Assembly (NCBI GenBank): GCA_021296255.1
Contig: JAGWAU010000005.1
Span: 245,981-287,063, forward strand
DNA: 41,083 nucleotides
Direction of reading: 5' to 3'
From: Alphaproteobacteria bacterium
Lineage (GTDB): Bacteria > Pseudomonadota > Alphaproteobacteria > UBA2966
Shown here: piece by piece, positions 1 to 7,976 of the stretch
Layout: each line of letters begins with the position of its first letter
Numbering within the stretch: position 1 is the stretch's first letter
Made by a program: the position numbers and the translations under genes
Notes under the pieces: generated by a model
Told to the model about the DNA's origin: nothing
Seen by the model: only the letters and a program-made list of their open reading frames with translations
The model's database searches: none

Positions 1-281
1 AGCGCCCGGACGATACGCTTCCGCTGGCGGTGCTCGCGCGCCATCCGCCTTCGCGCCTCCGGTACCGGCCGTGTCCGCGGCCCGGTTGCCCCGATGGGCC
101 AACAGGCACCCGGAGGGTCAATCTTGAAAGTCGATTGACAATGCAGCCTCAAACAGAACACGGACCAGATAACCACATAGCAGTCAAACTCTCGATCGTC
201 GCAACGTGGCGTGGCATCGGGGATGCCCCTCTGTGCGGTTGCACCGTTTTGGGCGATACTGGCAGGGAAGGAGACGAAGCG
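1..281. other. Left edge, no firm gene
   Basis: I see no convincing complete gene here. A leftward ATG at position 44 could open a gene running off the window (first residues MAREHRQRKRIVRA), but only 14 codons are visible. A TTGACA hexamer lies at 135-140 without a good -10 partner at 17 bp. The rightward frame of the next gene is open back to position 30, but those residues look non-conserved and the good ribosome-binding site is at 282. Confidence 0.3.
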
Positions 282-896
282 ATGAGCTACCGGACTATCG
301 ATGCCGCCGAACTGCGGGCCTTGTACGGGCAGCCGAACGTCCGCGCCGCCAACAAAGTATTGCCCAGACTGGATGAGCACTGCCGCGCCTTTATCGGCCT
401 CTCGCCGTTCTGCGTGCTGGGGACGGCTGCCGCCGACGGCTCGGCCGACTGTTCGCCGAAGGGGGATGCGCCGGGGTTCGTTCAGGTGCTCGACGACGAA
501 ACCCTGCTGATCCCCGACCGGCTCGGCAACAACCGCGTCGACTCGATGTCGAACATCGTCGAGAACCCCAACGTCAGCCTCATCTTCCTCGTGCCGGGCA
601 TGAACGAGACGTTGCGGGTCAACGGCAAGGCCACGATCACTACGGATGACTCCCTGCTGGAACCGCTTTCCGTCAACGGCAAGCAGCCCAGGACGGGTCT
701 CGTCGTCAAGGTGGACGAGGCGTTCCTGCACTGCGCCAAAGCGCTGATGCGCTCGAAGCTTTGGGACCCGGAGCGGCACATCGACCGCAAGTCCTTTCCG
801 AGCCTCGGGCACATCCTGGCCGATCAGACCGGCGTGAAATCTCCCGAGGTGGCGGAGGCCGCAGTCGAGGAGGCCTACCGCACCAAGCTCTACTGA
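282..896 (+). CDS. PPOX-class FMN-binding flavoprotein (pyridoxamine-phosphate-oxidase fold)
   Basis: This is a 204-residue split-barrel flavoprotein of the pyridoxamine 5'-phosphate oxidase-like superfamily. It resembles the FMN-binding group typified by DR2398/MSMEG_1061, not true PdxH. The hallmark segments are visible: SPFCVLGT, then DCSPKGD, then IPDRLGNNR and FLVPGMNETLRVNG. These form the FMN-binding barrel in the family. The start was chosen at ATG 282 because AAGGAG lies about 9 bases upstream; the same frame is open further upstream but without support. The substrate is unknown, and family members act on flavin- or F420-linked small molecules. It converges with the ABM-domain gene that ends at 913. 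Family call is firm, function is not. Confidence 0.85.
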   Translation: MSYRTIDAAELRALYGQPNVRAANKVLPRLDEHCRAFIGLSPFCVLGTAAADGSADCSPKGDAPGFVQVLDDETLLIPDRLGNNRVDSMSNIVENPNVSLIFLVPGMNETLRVNGKATITTDDSLLEPLSVNGKQPRTGLVVKVDEAFLHCAKALMRSKLWDPERHIDRKSFPSLGHILADQTGVKSPEVAEAAVEEAYRTKLY

Positions 897-912
897 CCGT
901 CCGTCATCCCCG

Positions 913-1203
913 TCAGAGCACCGACCACTCCCTGAGCCGACGTTCGACCACCATGTCGGCGGTCGCCCCTCGGTAGCTGGCGAGCTGTGGGTTCGCGCGG
1001 TGCGCTTCAAGCGCTTTCTCGTCCGCGTATACCTCGTAGATGAAGAACAGGTTCGGATCCTCGAGCGAGGCATGGGCCTCGAATTGCATGCAGCCTTCTT
1101 CGCCGGCGAGCGTCTTGGCCGCGTGGTCCTTGAGCTCGGCTTCGAAGGCGTCGCGATGCTCGGGACGAACCGGTATTTCCACGGCGAGCGCCATCCTGGG
1201 CAT
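913..1203 (-). CDS. ABM-domain (quinol/antibiotic biosynthesis) monooxygenase
   Basis: This is a 96-residue single-domain protein of the antibiotic biosynthesis monooxygenase / YgiN-like fold, a dimeric alpha-beta barrel. It fits the family in length and motifs: an N-terminal strand (LAVEIPV), the segment EEGCMQFEAHASLEDPN and then FFIYEVYADEKALEAH. Homologues act on quinols or serve as small cofactor-free monooxygenases; the substrate here cannot be told. The ATG at 1203 was chosen because an AGGAGG ribosome-binding site sits directly upstream, so the longer frame reaching 1344 is unlikely to be used. It is a single gene facing the PPOX flavoprotein. Confidence 0.85.
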   Translation of the reverse strand: MPRMALAVEIPVRPEHRDAFEAELKDHAAKTLAGEEGCMQFEAHASLEDPNLFFIYEVYADEKALEAHRANPQLASYRGATADMVVERRLREWSVL

Positions 1204-1427
1204 TGATGTCCTCCTGCTCGGTTCATGAATCGTAGTCCGGCCCGCGCGAACCGGTCGAGACAGGGCCGCTTGTCCCCGTTCACGACGTGCCCGCGCGCCC
1301 TGATCGAGCGATGCCGGCCAATGTCTTTTCAGGGGTAAGTGCAAGCCAGTTCAACGACGGAGATTCGGCGGACAGGCCGACATGCTCGCCATCTTCGGCC
1401 GACCATGTGATGCGATAGGTGTAGTGA

Positions 1428-2654
1428 TCATTTATCAGCATCGTTGTCAATTTTTCGATGGCCTTGATGACTTGGCGAATCGTTCACAATCCGCATGATC
1501 GCTTGATTCAGGTTTTCGCTACGCCCGAGCAGATCGTCGAAGTCGTCGCCCGTCAGCATCAACAATTGGCATGTCGCGCGGGCGCGAACGGTGGCGTGAC
1601 GGCGATCGTGTTTGAACAATTCGATCGCGCCGAAGAAGTCACCCGGACCGAGGATCGCGGGTTTTGGTGAGACGTCGACCTCGCATTCGCCCGACGCGAT
1701 GAAGTACATGCAGTCCGCTTGCTCGCCTTCCCGCACGATGACCTCTCCCTGGATGGCGACCTGCGGTTTCAGCATCGAGACGATGTCCGCGATCAGCGAT
1801 GCCTCGAGTCGGCCGAAGACGGGGACCTTGGCCACCATCCGCCACTCGATGACGAAGTCACGGCTCTTGATCTCCTGGGAGAACCCGGAAGCCAGGATTC
1901 CCGCCGGCATGGCGAACATGCCGATGCCCAGCACCATCGCGACGGCTCCGAGCACCTTGCCGACGGCCGTGACGGGCGTGACGTCGCCAAAGCCCACCGT
2001 CGTGAGCGTGGCGACCCCCCACCACATGGCGTGCGGGATGCTGGCAAAGGCTTCCGGTTGAGCCCTCCGCTCGGCGAAATACATGAGGCCCGAGGCCACC
2101 ACGAGAAGCACGAGCATCACCGTCACGGATGCGGTCAAGGCCCGCCGTTCCGAATAAATTACCGTCCCCACCATGGAGAGCGCCGCGGAATGTCGCGTCA
2201 GCTTGAGGATGCGCAGCAGCCGGAAAAGCCGCATGAAGCGGAGATCAATGCCGATAAACGTCGTCAGATAGAAGGGCGCGACGGCGAGGAGGTCGATCAG
2301 GGCGAGCGGCGTCACCATATATCGGAGCCGCGCACGCCATGGCTTGATGGGAGCGGCTTGCAGCTTTTCGACGGACACCCAGACCCGGAGCCCGTATTCC
2401 GCCGTGAAGACGAGGACGGACAGCGCTTCGAAGGCATAAAAGAACTCCGCGTAGGCCCTCCCGATGGTTTCGACCGTTTCGAGAATGACGGCGCCGACAT
2501 TCAGGGCGATCAGCAGCACCAACCCGACATCGACGATCCGGTTGAGCGGGTCGCGGTCTCCCGGCGCCTCGAGGATGGTGTAGAGCCGCGCCCTCGGGCC
2601 GCCGGAACGGCTGGCGGGTGAATTCACGTTCGAGTCCGACCCCTCTCCCGTCAC
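1428..2654 (-). CDS. Voltage-gated-like potassium channel with cyclic-nucleotide-binding domain
   Basis: This is a 408-residue inner-membrane channel resembling MlotiK1. Six helices are readable: S1 at about 41-60, S2 70-90, S3 112-133, an S4 with spaced arginines (RFMRLFRLLRILKLTR, 139-154), S5 173-195 and S6 232-258. The potassium selectivity filter TVGFGD is at 219-224. A C-terminal cNMP-binding domain spans about 284-380, with the cassette GDFFGAIELF...RRHATV near 338-355. The conserved Glu of the usual FGE(I/L) cassette is Ala343, while the Arg before HATV is kept, so ligand binding may be altered. The start is GTG 2654, preceded by GAGAGGAG; an ATG at 2705 lacks such a site. It is divergent from the ABC importer. 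Confidence 0.88.
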   Translation of the reverse strand: MTGEGSDSNVNSPASRSGGPRARLYTILEAPGDRDPLNRIVDVGLVLLIALNVGAVILETVETIGRAYAEFFYAFEALSVLVFTAEYGLRVWVSVEKLQAAPIKPWRARLRYMVTPLALIDLLAVAPFYLTTFIGIDLRFMRLFRLLRILKLTRHSAALSMVGTVIYSERRALTASVTVMLVLLVVASGLMYFAERRAQPEAFASIPHAMWWGVATLTTVGFGDVTPVTAVGKVLGAVAMVLGIGMFAMPAGILASGFSQEIKSRDFVIEWRMVAKVPVFGRLEASLIADIVSMLKPQVAIQGEVIVREGEQADCMYFIASGECEVDVSPKPAILGPGDFFGAIELFKHDRRHATVRARATCQLLMLTGDDFDDLLGRSENLNQAIMRIVNDSPSHQGHRKIDNDADK

Positions 2655-2757
2655 AACGCTCCTCTCTTCCCGGGACCGATCGACTGTGGCTTCTCTCGCC
2701 GGCATACCGACCGGTCTTCGGCCTGCTTTCGGGTCTCTTGGGCCCACGGACTGCGCT

Positions 2758-2786
2758 TTGCCATCACTACCCGAGAAAAATAGGAT
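2758..2786 (+). promoter_or_regulatory. Candidate sigma-70 promoter of the ABC importer
   Basis: TTGCCA at 2758-2763 and TAGGAT at 2781-2786 are separated by exactly 17 bp. Transcription would start near 2793, giving a leader of about 80 bases before ATG 2876. A 7-bp direct repeat GATATTC (2784-2790 and 2794-2800) overlaps the -10 region and the start point, a plausible regulator site. The evidence is sequence match only. Confidence 0.45.
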
Positions 2787-2875
2787 ATTCTTCGATATTC
2801 GTGCCTTCACTCTTGTTAAGGTCGAATTGAGGTGCGGATGGGAACGTACCCTGGGCAACTTGGGAGGAAATCAAG

Positions 2876-4126
2876 ATGAAGCGTTCACCACAAGTGTCCC
2901 TGGCCACCGCCGCGGCCGGCGTGTTTGCGGTCGGTCTGGCCACGGCCGGTCCGGCGGATGCCAAGGTCGAGGGAGACAAGATCATCCTCGGCTCGGCGAT
3001 CTCCTTTACCGGCAAATACTCGACTAACGGCATCCATGCCTCGAACGGCTATAACCTTGCCGTTGACATGATCAACAAGGCGGGTGGCGTGAAGGTTGGC
3101 GGCAAGTCGTACAAGCTGGAAGTCGAGTACTACGACGACGAATCGACCCCGGCGCGTGGCGCTCAGCTTGCCGAACGCCTGATCAAGCAGGATAGCGTCA
3201 AATTCATGCTGGGCCCGTACTCGTCCGGCTTGACCAAGGCGGTCGCGCCTGTGACCGAGAAGTACAAGATCCCGATGGTGGAGGCCGAAGGCGCGTCTCG
3301 CTCGCTGTTCACGCAGGGCTACAGGTACCTGTTCGCCGTGTTGTCCACCTCCGAACAGTACCTCGCAAGCTCGATCGATCTCGCCGCAGAAATCGCCAAG
3401 AAGAACGGCCGTAAGCCGTCGGACGTGAAACTCGCCATGGCGTTCGAGAACGATCCGTTCTCGCTCGACGTCCGGGCTGGCGTGGTCGACGACGCAAAGA
3501 AGTACGGCATGCAGATCGTGATTGACGATAAGCTGCCTCGCGACTTGAGCGACATGTCGGCGACGCTGACCAAGGTCAAGGCGGTCAAGCCCGACATTCT
3601 GGTGGTGTCCGGACATTCGAAGGGCGCCGCCACGGCGGCCCGGCAGATCAAGGAAATGCGGATCGACGTGCCGATGATCGCCATGACTCACTGCGAGTCG
3701 GCGAAGGTGATCAAGAACTTCGGTGCGGCGACCAACGGTTTCCTGTGCCCGACGCAATGGGCCGAGACGCTGAGTTACAGCGACGACCTGTTCGGCTCGG
3801 CGGCTGATTACGACAAGCTCTTCAAGGCCACGTTCGATGGCTACAAGAACGTGCCCTATCAGGCGGCCCAAGCCTCCGCGGCCGTGATGGTGTGGAAGGA
3901 CGCGTTCGAGCGGGCCCAGAGCTTCGATACGGAGAAGCTGCGGCAGGCCCTTGCCGAAACCAACATGTCGACCTTCTACGGCAACATCAAGTTCTCGGAA
4001 GCCGGCAACAACATCGCCAAGCCGATGGTGTTGCGTCAGATCCAGGACGGGAAGCTGAACGTGGTGGCGCCGTCCAAGTGGGCGTCGCATCCGGTCGAAT
4101 TTCCGCGCAAGGTGCCGGGCAGCTAA
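2876..4126 (+). CDS. Periplasmic substrate-binding protein, branched-chain amino acid ABC type
   Basis: This is a 416-residue type I periplasmic binding protein (Peripla_BP_6/LivJ-like). It has a clear Sec signal peptide with cleavage expected after PADA (about residue 29); no lipobox is present, so it should be soluble in the periplasm. The mature start KIILGSAISFTGKYS and the segments YYDDESTPARGAQLAERLI and FMLGPYSSGLT are typical. ATG 2876 follows GGGAGGAAATCAAG, a strong ribosome-binding site. It is the first gene of a five-gene importer. The ligand cannot be read from sequence: this family binds branched-chain amino acids, amides, urea, aromatic acids and other small carboxylates. Proximity to methyl-transfer and acyl-CoA genes does not fix it. 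Confidence 0.92.
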   Translation: MKRSPQVSLATAAAGVFAVGLATAGPADAKVEGDKIILGSAISFTGKYSTNGIHASNGYNLAVDMINKAGGVKVGGKSYKLEVEYYDDESTPARGAQLAERLIKQDSVKFMLGPYSSGLTKAVAPVTEKYKIPMVEAEGASRSLFTQGYRYLFAVLSTSEQYLASSIDLAAEIAKKNGRKPSDVKLAMAFENDPFSLDVRAGVVDDAKKYGMQIVIDDKLPRDLSDMSATLTKVKAVKPDILVVSGHSKGAATAARQIKEMRIDVPMIAMTHCESAKVIKNFGAATNGFLCPTQWAETLSYSDDLFGSAADYDKLFKATFDGYKNVPYQAAQASAAVMVWKDAFERAQSFDTEKLRQALAETNMSTFYGNIKFSEAGNNIAKPMVLRQIQDGKLNVVAPSKWASHPVEFPRKVPGS

Positions 4127-4160
4127 GCCACGGTAGCGGGTCTGGAGCAGTCGTGGTGAG

Positions 4161-4190
4161 GTCCGCCCCCGCTGGCCGGCAGGGGCGGAC
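4161..4190 (+). other. Intergenic hairpin between binding-protein and permease genes
   Basis: A perfect 9-bp inverted repeat, GTCCGCCCC (4161-4169) and GGGGCGGAC (4182-4190), encloses a 12-base loop. No T-run follows, so it is not a standard terminator. Such structures between a binding-protein gene and its permease genes often protect the upstream mRNA from 3' decay and raise binding-protein output. That role is inferred. Confidence 0.55.
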
Positions 4191-4224
4191 GCGCCGCGTG
4201 TAAGACGCTGTCGGACAGGCGATC

Positions 4225-5205
4225 ATGTCAAACCTGTCGCTGCTCGCTCAAGCACCCGTCCTCAACATCCAGTTGTTGCTCGACGGGCTGTTCATAGGCG
4301 CGATTTTCGTGCTGGCCGCCTACGGTCTCGCCCTCGTCTGGGGGGTGATGAACGTCAAGAACTTGGCCCAGGGCGATTTCGTCATCATGGGCGGCTACAT
4401 CGCCTACGTGCTGTCCATCGATCTTCCGGTGTGGATCGGGATTCCGGAAGGATTCCTTTGGCTTCCGATTTCGGAGATCACCTTCTTCCAATTCATCAAA
4501 CCGGCCATCCACCCGATCTTCGGCCTGCCGGTGGCGATCGTTCTGATGTTCGGATTCGGCTGGTGGATCTACCGCGTCATCGTCAGCCGCGTCGTCGACC
4601 GGGACATGTTCACGTCGCTGTTGGCGACGTTCGGCCTGGCGATCGTTCTGCAGCAGCTGCTCAACCTGCTGTTCGGCCCGGAGGTCAGGGTCGCGGAATC
4701 CGGATTCGACACGCGTTTCCTCTTCGAGGGTCTGGTAACGGTCGCCGATATCAAACTGATCTCGTTCATCCTGACCGTGATCCTGGCGGGGATCGTGGTC
4801 GTATTCATGAAATACAGCCGCATGGGCCAGGCCATCCGGGCCACGGCCCAAGACCGCAGAGCAGCGCGGGTGATGGGCATCGATACCGACCGTGTCTATG
4901 CCTTCACCTTCGCCCTCAACGCGGCGATCTGCGGCGCCGCCGGCGTGCTCATCTCGATGATATGGGTGATCCAGCCGTATTTCGGTCTGGCACATTCAAT
5001 CCGCGCCTTCGTCATCGTCACCGCGGCGGGTCTCGGGAACCTGCCCGGTGTCATTGCGGCGGGGCTCGGGCTCGGCGCCACCGAGCAGTTCGGCGGTTTC
5101 GTCTTTGGCGCAGAGTATCAACAGGCCCTGGTGGTCGGGATGCTCATCCTGGTGTTGGTCATTCGTCAGTTGCAGCAGCGCCGACATCGGCAGGCGGTGA
5201 TATGA
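4225..5205 (+). CDS. livH: ABC transporter permease, LivH type
   Basis: This is a 326-residue inner-membrane permease of the branched-chain amino acid ABC family. It begins with the family's hallmark region (LDGLFIGAIFVLAAYGLALVW, then NVKNLAQGDFVIMGGY, residues about 15-55). Several hydrophobic helices follow, with the cytoplasmic loop motif MGQAIRATAQDRRAARVMGID that contacts the ATPases. A loop of roughly 30 residues after the second helix (VWIGIPEGFLWLPISEITFF) makes it longer than E. coli LivH (308 residues). The stop overlaps the next gene's ATG (ATGA), indicating translational coupling. It pairs with LivM to form the channel. Confidence 0.92.
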   Translation: MSNLSLLAQAPVLNIQLLLDGLFIGAIFVLAAYGLALVWGVMNVKNLAQGDFVIMGGYIAYVLSIDLPVWIGIPEGFLWLPISEITFFQFIKPAIHPIFGLPVAIVLMFGFGWWIYRVIVSRVVDRDMFTSLLATFGLAIVLQQLLNLLFGPEVRVAESGFDTRFLFEGLVTVADIKLISFILTVILAGIVVVFMKYSRMGQAIRATAQDRRAARVMGIDTDRVYAFTFALNAAICGAAGVLISMIWVIQPYFGLAHSIRAFVIVTAAGLGNLPGVIAAGLGLGATEQFGGFVFGAEYQQALVVGMLILVLVIRQLQQRRHRQAVI

Positions 5206-6269
5206 CGGCCCCAGACCGCAAGGTGGCCGGTTACGGCGCCATCCTTCTGTTCGGGGTCGTCGGACCTTTCCTGTTCCCCAACTACACCTTCCAGCTGGCC
5301 GTGCTGTGGATCATGATCCTGTTCGCCCTCACCTGGGACATCATGGGCGGGCAGATGGGATACAACTCGCTCGGCAACATCTTCTTCTTCGGCGCCGGCA
5401 TGTACATCTGCGCCGTCGTCCAGATCGGTCTCTACTACGACGTCGCGGAGTACACGGCCCATTTCGGCGCCGTCAAGATCGAGCTCACCGAGGATCAATA
5501 CTTCACGGGCCTGACCTTGGGCCTGATCGCGGCAGCCGTGGGGTCGACCCTGTTTGCCGTCCTGTTCGGCTGGACGGTGTTCGGTCTGCGCGGGCCCTAT
5601 TTCGCCATCGGCACGCTCGGCGTCGCGATCGCGGCCGGGGAGCTCGTCGGCACCTGGGATTATCTCGGCGGCGGCGGCGGCATCACGGTGCCCATCTATC
5701 CGGGCGAACCCGACGAGCGGGCACTGCTCTTCTACTTCCTCTGCTTCTTGTTCGCGATCTTCACGTTCGTGTTCCTCAAGTGGCTTTATCGCGGTCGCTT
5801 TGCGCTGGCGATCAATGCCATCCGCGACGACGAGGAAAAGGCCGAGGGCATGGGGCTTCACACCCTGCGCTACAAAACGGCGGCGTGGGCGGTCGCGGCG
5901 TTCTTTCTCGGACTTTCGGGAGGTCTCTTCGGCAACATGATCGGGTTCATCGAGCCTTTGGAGGTCGCCTTCCCCACCGTAACCTTTGGTATTTTCATGG
6001 TCGTCATGGCGTTGCTGGGCGGCAAAGGTACGCTCTGGGGTCCGATCCTCGGTGCCGTGGTGTTCCACCTGATCAAGGAGACGACCTGGACCTACATGCT
6101 GGGCTGGCAGTGGGTGGCGCTCGGCACCCTCATCATCGTCAATATCGTCTTCTTCCAGCAGGGAATTCTCGGGTGGGCCCAGGAGAAATGGCCTGAGAGA
6201 TTCGGTCTTGTCGTCGAAGAGGCCTCGGAGGACGGGGCCGACGACGGCGCTCGACGCGAGGCGGCGTGA
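5202..6269 (+). CDS. livM: ABC transporter permease, LivM type
   Basis: This is a 355-residue second permease subunit. The start is ATG 5202, overlapping the LivH stop by 4 bases; the open frame further upstream only shadows livH. Typical LivM motifs are YNSLGNIFFFGAGMY (about 47-61), GPYFAIGTLGVAIAAGELV (about 130-148) and the EAA-like cytoplasmic loop INAIRDDEEKAEGMGL (about 205-220). An insert around residues 75-105 (VAEYTAHFGAVKIELTEDQY) probably forms a periplasmic loop. The acidic C-terminal tail EEASEDGADDGARREAA is unusual for the family. It heterodimerises with LivH. Confidence 0.92.
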   Translation: MTAPDRKVAGYGAILLFGVVGPFLFPNYTFQLAVLWIMILFALTWDIMGGQMGYNSLGNIFFFGAGMYICAVVQIGLYYDVAEYTAHFGAVKIELTEDQYFTGLTLGLIAAAVGSTLFAVLFGWTVFGLRGPYFAIGTLGVAIAAGELVGTWDYLGGGGGITVPIYPGEPDERALLFYFLCFLFAIFTFVFLKWLYRGRFALAINAIRDDEEKAEGMGLHTLRYKTAAWAVAAFFLGLSGGLFGNMIGFIEPLEVAFPTVTFGIFMVVMALLGGKGTLWGPILGAVVFHLIKETTWTYMLGWQWVALGTLIIVNIVFFQQGILGWAQEKWPERFGLVVEEASEDGADDGARREAA

Positions 6270-6292
6270 GCCGGCAGCCGAAAGTTTCCCCC

Positions 6293-7054
6293 ATGACCGC
6301 CCTCATCGAGGTTTCCGACGTCTCCAAGGCCTTTGGCGGCGTAATCGCCAACCAGGAGATCTCGCTGGATGTCCCGGAAGGACGTATCACGGGCTTGATC
6401 GGCCCCAACGGATCGGGCAAGACCACCTTGTTCAATTCGATCGTCGGTTTCCACCCCATCGACTCTGGGTCCATTCTCTTCGAGGGGCAGGAAATCTCGA
6501 AGCTCCGCGTCCAGCAGATCGCGCGCCTGGGCTTGCTGCGGACGTTCCAGCAAACCCGCATCTACTCGAACATGAATTGCGTCGATAACATGCTGATCTC
6601 GTTGTCGCACCGCAACGAGAGCTTCGGCGACATGTTCGCGACCTATCCGCCGGAGGTCGCCGACCGTGCGGAGTCTCTGCTGGAATTCGTCGGGCTTTAT
6701 TCGAAACGCCGGCTGATCTCGGGCGATCTGTCGTTCGGCCAGCAGAAGTTGCTCGAATTCGCCATGGCGTTGATGAATGAGCCCAAGGTTCTGTTGTTGG
6801 ACGAGCCCACGGCCGGAATCAATCCCACCCTCATCAACGGCCTGATCGACCGGCTCAAGCGAGCTAACCAGGAGCTCGGCGTGACGCTCTTCGTCATAGA
6901 GCACAACATGCCCGTGATCATGGGGCTGGCCGAGCATATCTACTGCCTGGCCAACGGTCAGTTACTGGCCCAAGGACCGCCGGAGGAGATCCAGAACGAC
7001 CAACGAGTCATCGACGCTTATCTCGGTGGTCATATCCAGACGGGGGATTCCTAG
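6293..7054 (+). CDS. livG: ABC transporter ATPase, LivG type
   Basis: This is a 253-residue nucleotide-binding subunit. Walker A GPNGSGKTT is at 37-45, the ABC signature LSFGQ at 146-150 and Walker B VLLLDEP at 166-172, with the switch His in VIEHNMPVIMGLA. LivG-type features are the TFQQTRI segment and the C-terminal helix before GGHIQTGDS. The conserved protein begins at MTALIEV, so ATG 6293 is preferred. A GTG at 6266 overlaps the LivM stop (GTGA) and would add nine residues; neither has a strong ribosome-binding site. It forms a heterodimer with the next ATPase. Confidence 0.9.
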   Translation: MTALIEVSDVSKAFGGVIANQEISLDVPEGRITGLIGPNGSGKTTLFNSIVGFHPIDSGSILFEGQEISKLRVQQIARLGLLRTFQQTRIYSNMNCVDNMLISLSHRNESFGDMFATYPPEVADRAESLLEFVGLYSKRRLISGDLSFGQQKLLEFAMALMNEPKVLLLDEPTAGINPTLINGLIDRLKRANQELGVTLFVIEHNMPVIMGLAEHIYCLANGQLLAQGPPEEIQNDQRVIDAYLGGHIQTGDS

Positions 7055-7923
7055 TGGCCGCCCCCGATCATCGGGCGGTCGGCCACGGCCGCATCGGCGG
7101 CTTGGCCGATGTGCCGATCCTGTCCGTCGACGACGTCACCCGCGAGGCGCAGAAGCTCGCCCGCGAACGGCCGGGTCAGGAACGTATCGCCGAGCTTTGC
7201 GGCCATGCGCCGTACGTGCGCATCGACGGCCTGAATGCGGGTTACGGGAAGATGGAAATCCTGCATGATTTCAATCTTCAGGTGGCGAAGCGCCAGTCGC
7301 TGTGCCTCATCGGGCCGAACGGGGCCGGGAAATCGACGATCCTTCACTCGATCTTCGGCTTCACCAACATCTTCTCCGGCACCATCTCGGTTGACGGGCG
7401 GGACATCACGGCGATGAGCTCGAAGGACAAGCTTCGCCATGCCGGTATCGCCTACATCCTTCAAGACAAGTCCATCTTTCCTGACATGACGGTCGAAGAG
7501 AACCTGTGGATGGGCGGTTTTCTCTTCGAGAAGCCGGCGCGGGCAAAGGAAACCGCCGAGCGGGTGTTCGACAAATACCCGCGTCTCGCCGCGCGCCGCA
7601 AACAGCCGGCGCGGGTCCTGTCGGGCGGCGAGCGTCGCCTGCTGGAAATCTCCCGCGCCCTGGTGATGCAGCCCGACGTACTGCTGGTGGATGAACCTTC
7701 GATCGGGTTGGAGCCGCGCTTCATCGACATGGTATTCGAGATCCTTGGGGATCTTCAGAACACCGAAGGCAAGACCATCATCATGGTGGAGCAAAACGCC
7801 AAGAAGGGCCTGGAATTCGCCGATATCGGATACGTTCTGGTGTCGGGACAGATTGCCATTGCCGGCCCGGGCGACGAGCTTCTGGAGAATCCGGAGGTCG
7901 GCCGGCTGTTCCTGGGTGGGTGA
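7054..7923 (+). CDS. livF: ABC transporter ATPase, LivF type, with N-terminal extension
   Basis: This is a 289-residue nucleotide-binding subunit; typical LivF proteins have about 235. Walker A GPNGAGKST is at 87-95, signature LSGGE at 189-193, Walker B VLLVDEP at 209-215 and the switch His equivalent falls in MVEQNAK. The ATPase core begins only at about residue 54 (YVRIDGLNAGYG). The first 53 residues, rich in charged and helix-forming residues (DDVTREAQKLARERPGQER), have no counterpart that I recognise in LivF. GTG 7054 overlaps the LivG stop by one base. A start nearer the core would need another codon without a visible ribosome-binding site. It ends in GTGA overlap with a potential start of the EamA gene. 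Confidence 0.9.
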   Translation: MAAPDHRAVGHGRIGGLADVPILSVDDVTREAQKLARERPGQERIAELCGHAPYVRIDGLNAGYGKMEILHDFNLQVAKRQSLCLIGPNGAGKSTILHSIFGFTNIFSGTISVDGRDITAMSSKDKLRHAGIAYILQDKSIFPDMTVEENLWMGGFLFEKPARAKETAERVFDKYPRLAARRKQPARVLSGGERRLLEISRALVMQPDVLLVDEPSIGLEPRFIDMVFEILGDLQNTEGKTIIMVEQNAKKGLEFADIGYVLVSGQIAIAGPGDELLENPEVGRLFLGG

Positions 7924-7976
7924 TCTTCCCGTGCGCCTCTCGGGCGCACCCCGACCCCCGGATCGATTGGCGAGGA

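Noticed and set aside
1..44. Leftward gene start at the left edge
   Set aside because: Only 14 codons are visible and the ribosome-binding site is not clear, so no call can be supported.
2885..4090. Minus-strand open frame of 401 codons opposite the binding protein
   Set aside because: Arg/His/Gly-rich shadow; the opposite strand encodes a full binding protein with signal peptide.
4431..5201. N-terminal extension of livM by 257 codons
   Set aside because: It only shadows livH in another frame; ATG 5202 with ATGA overlap is the natural start.
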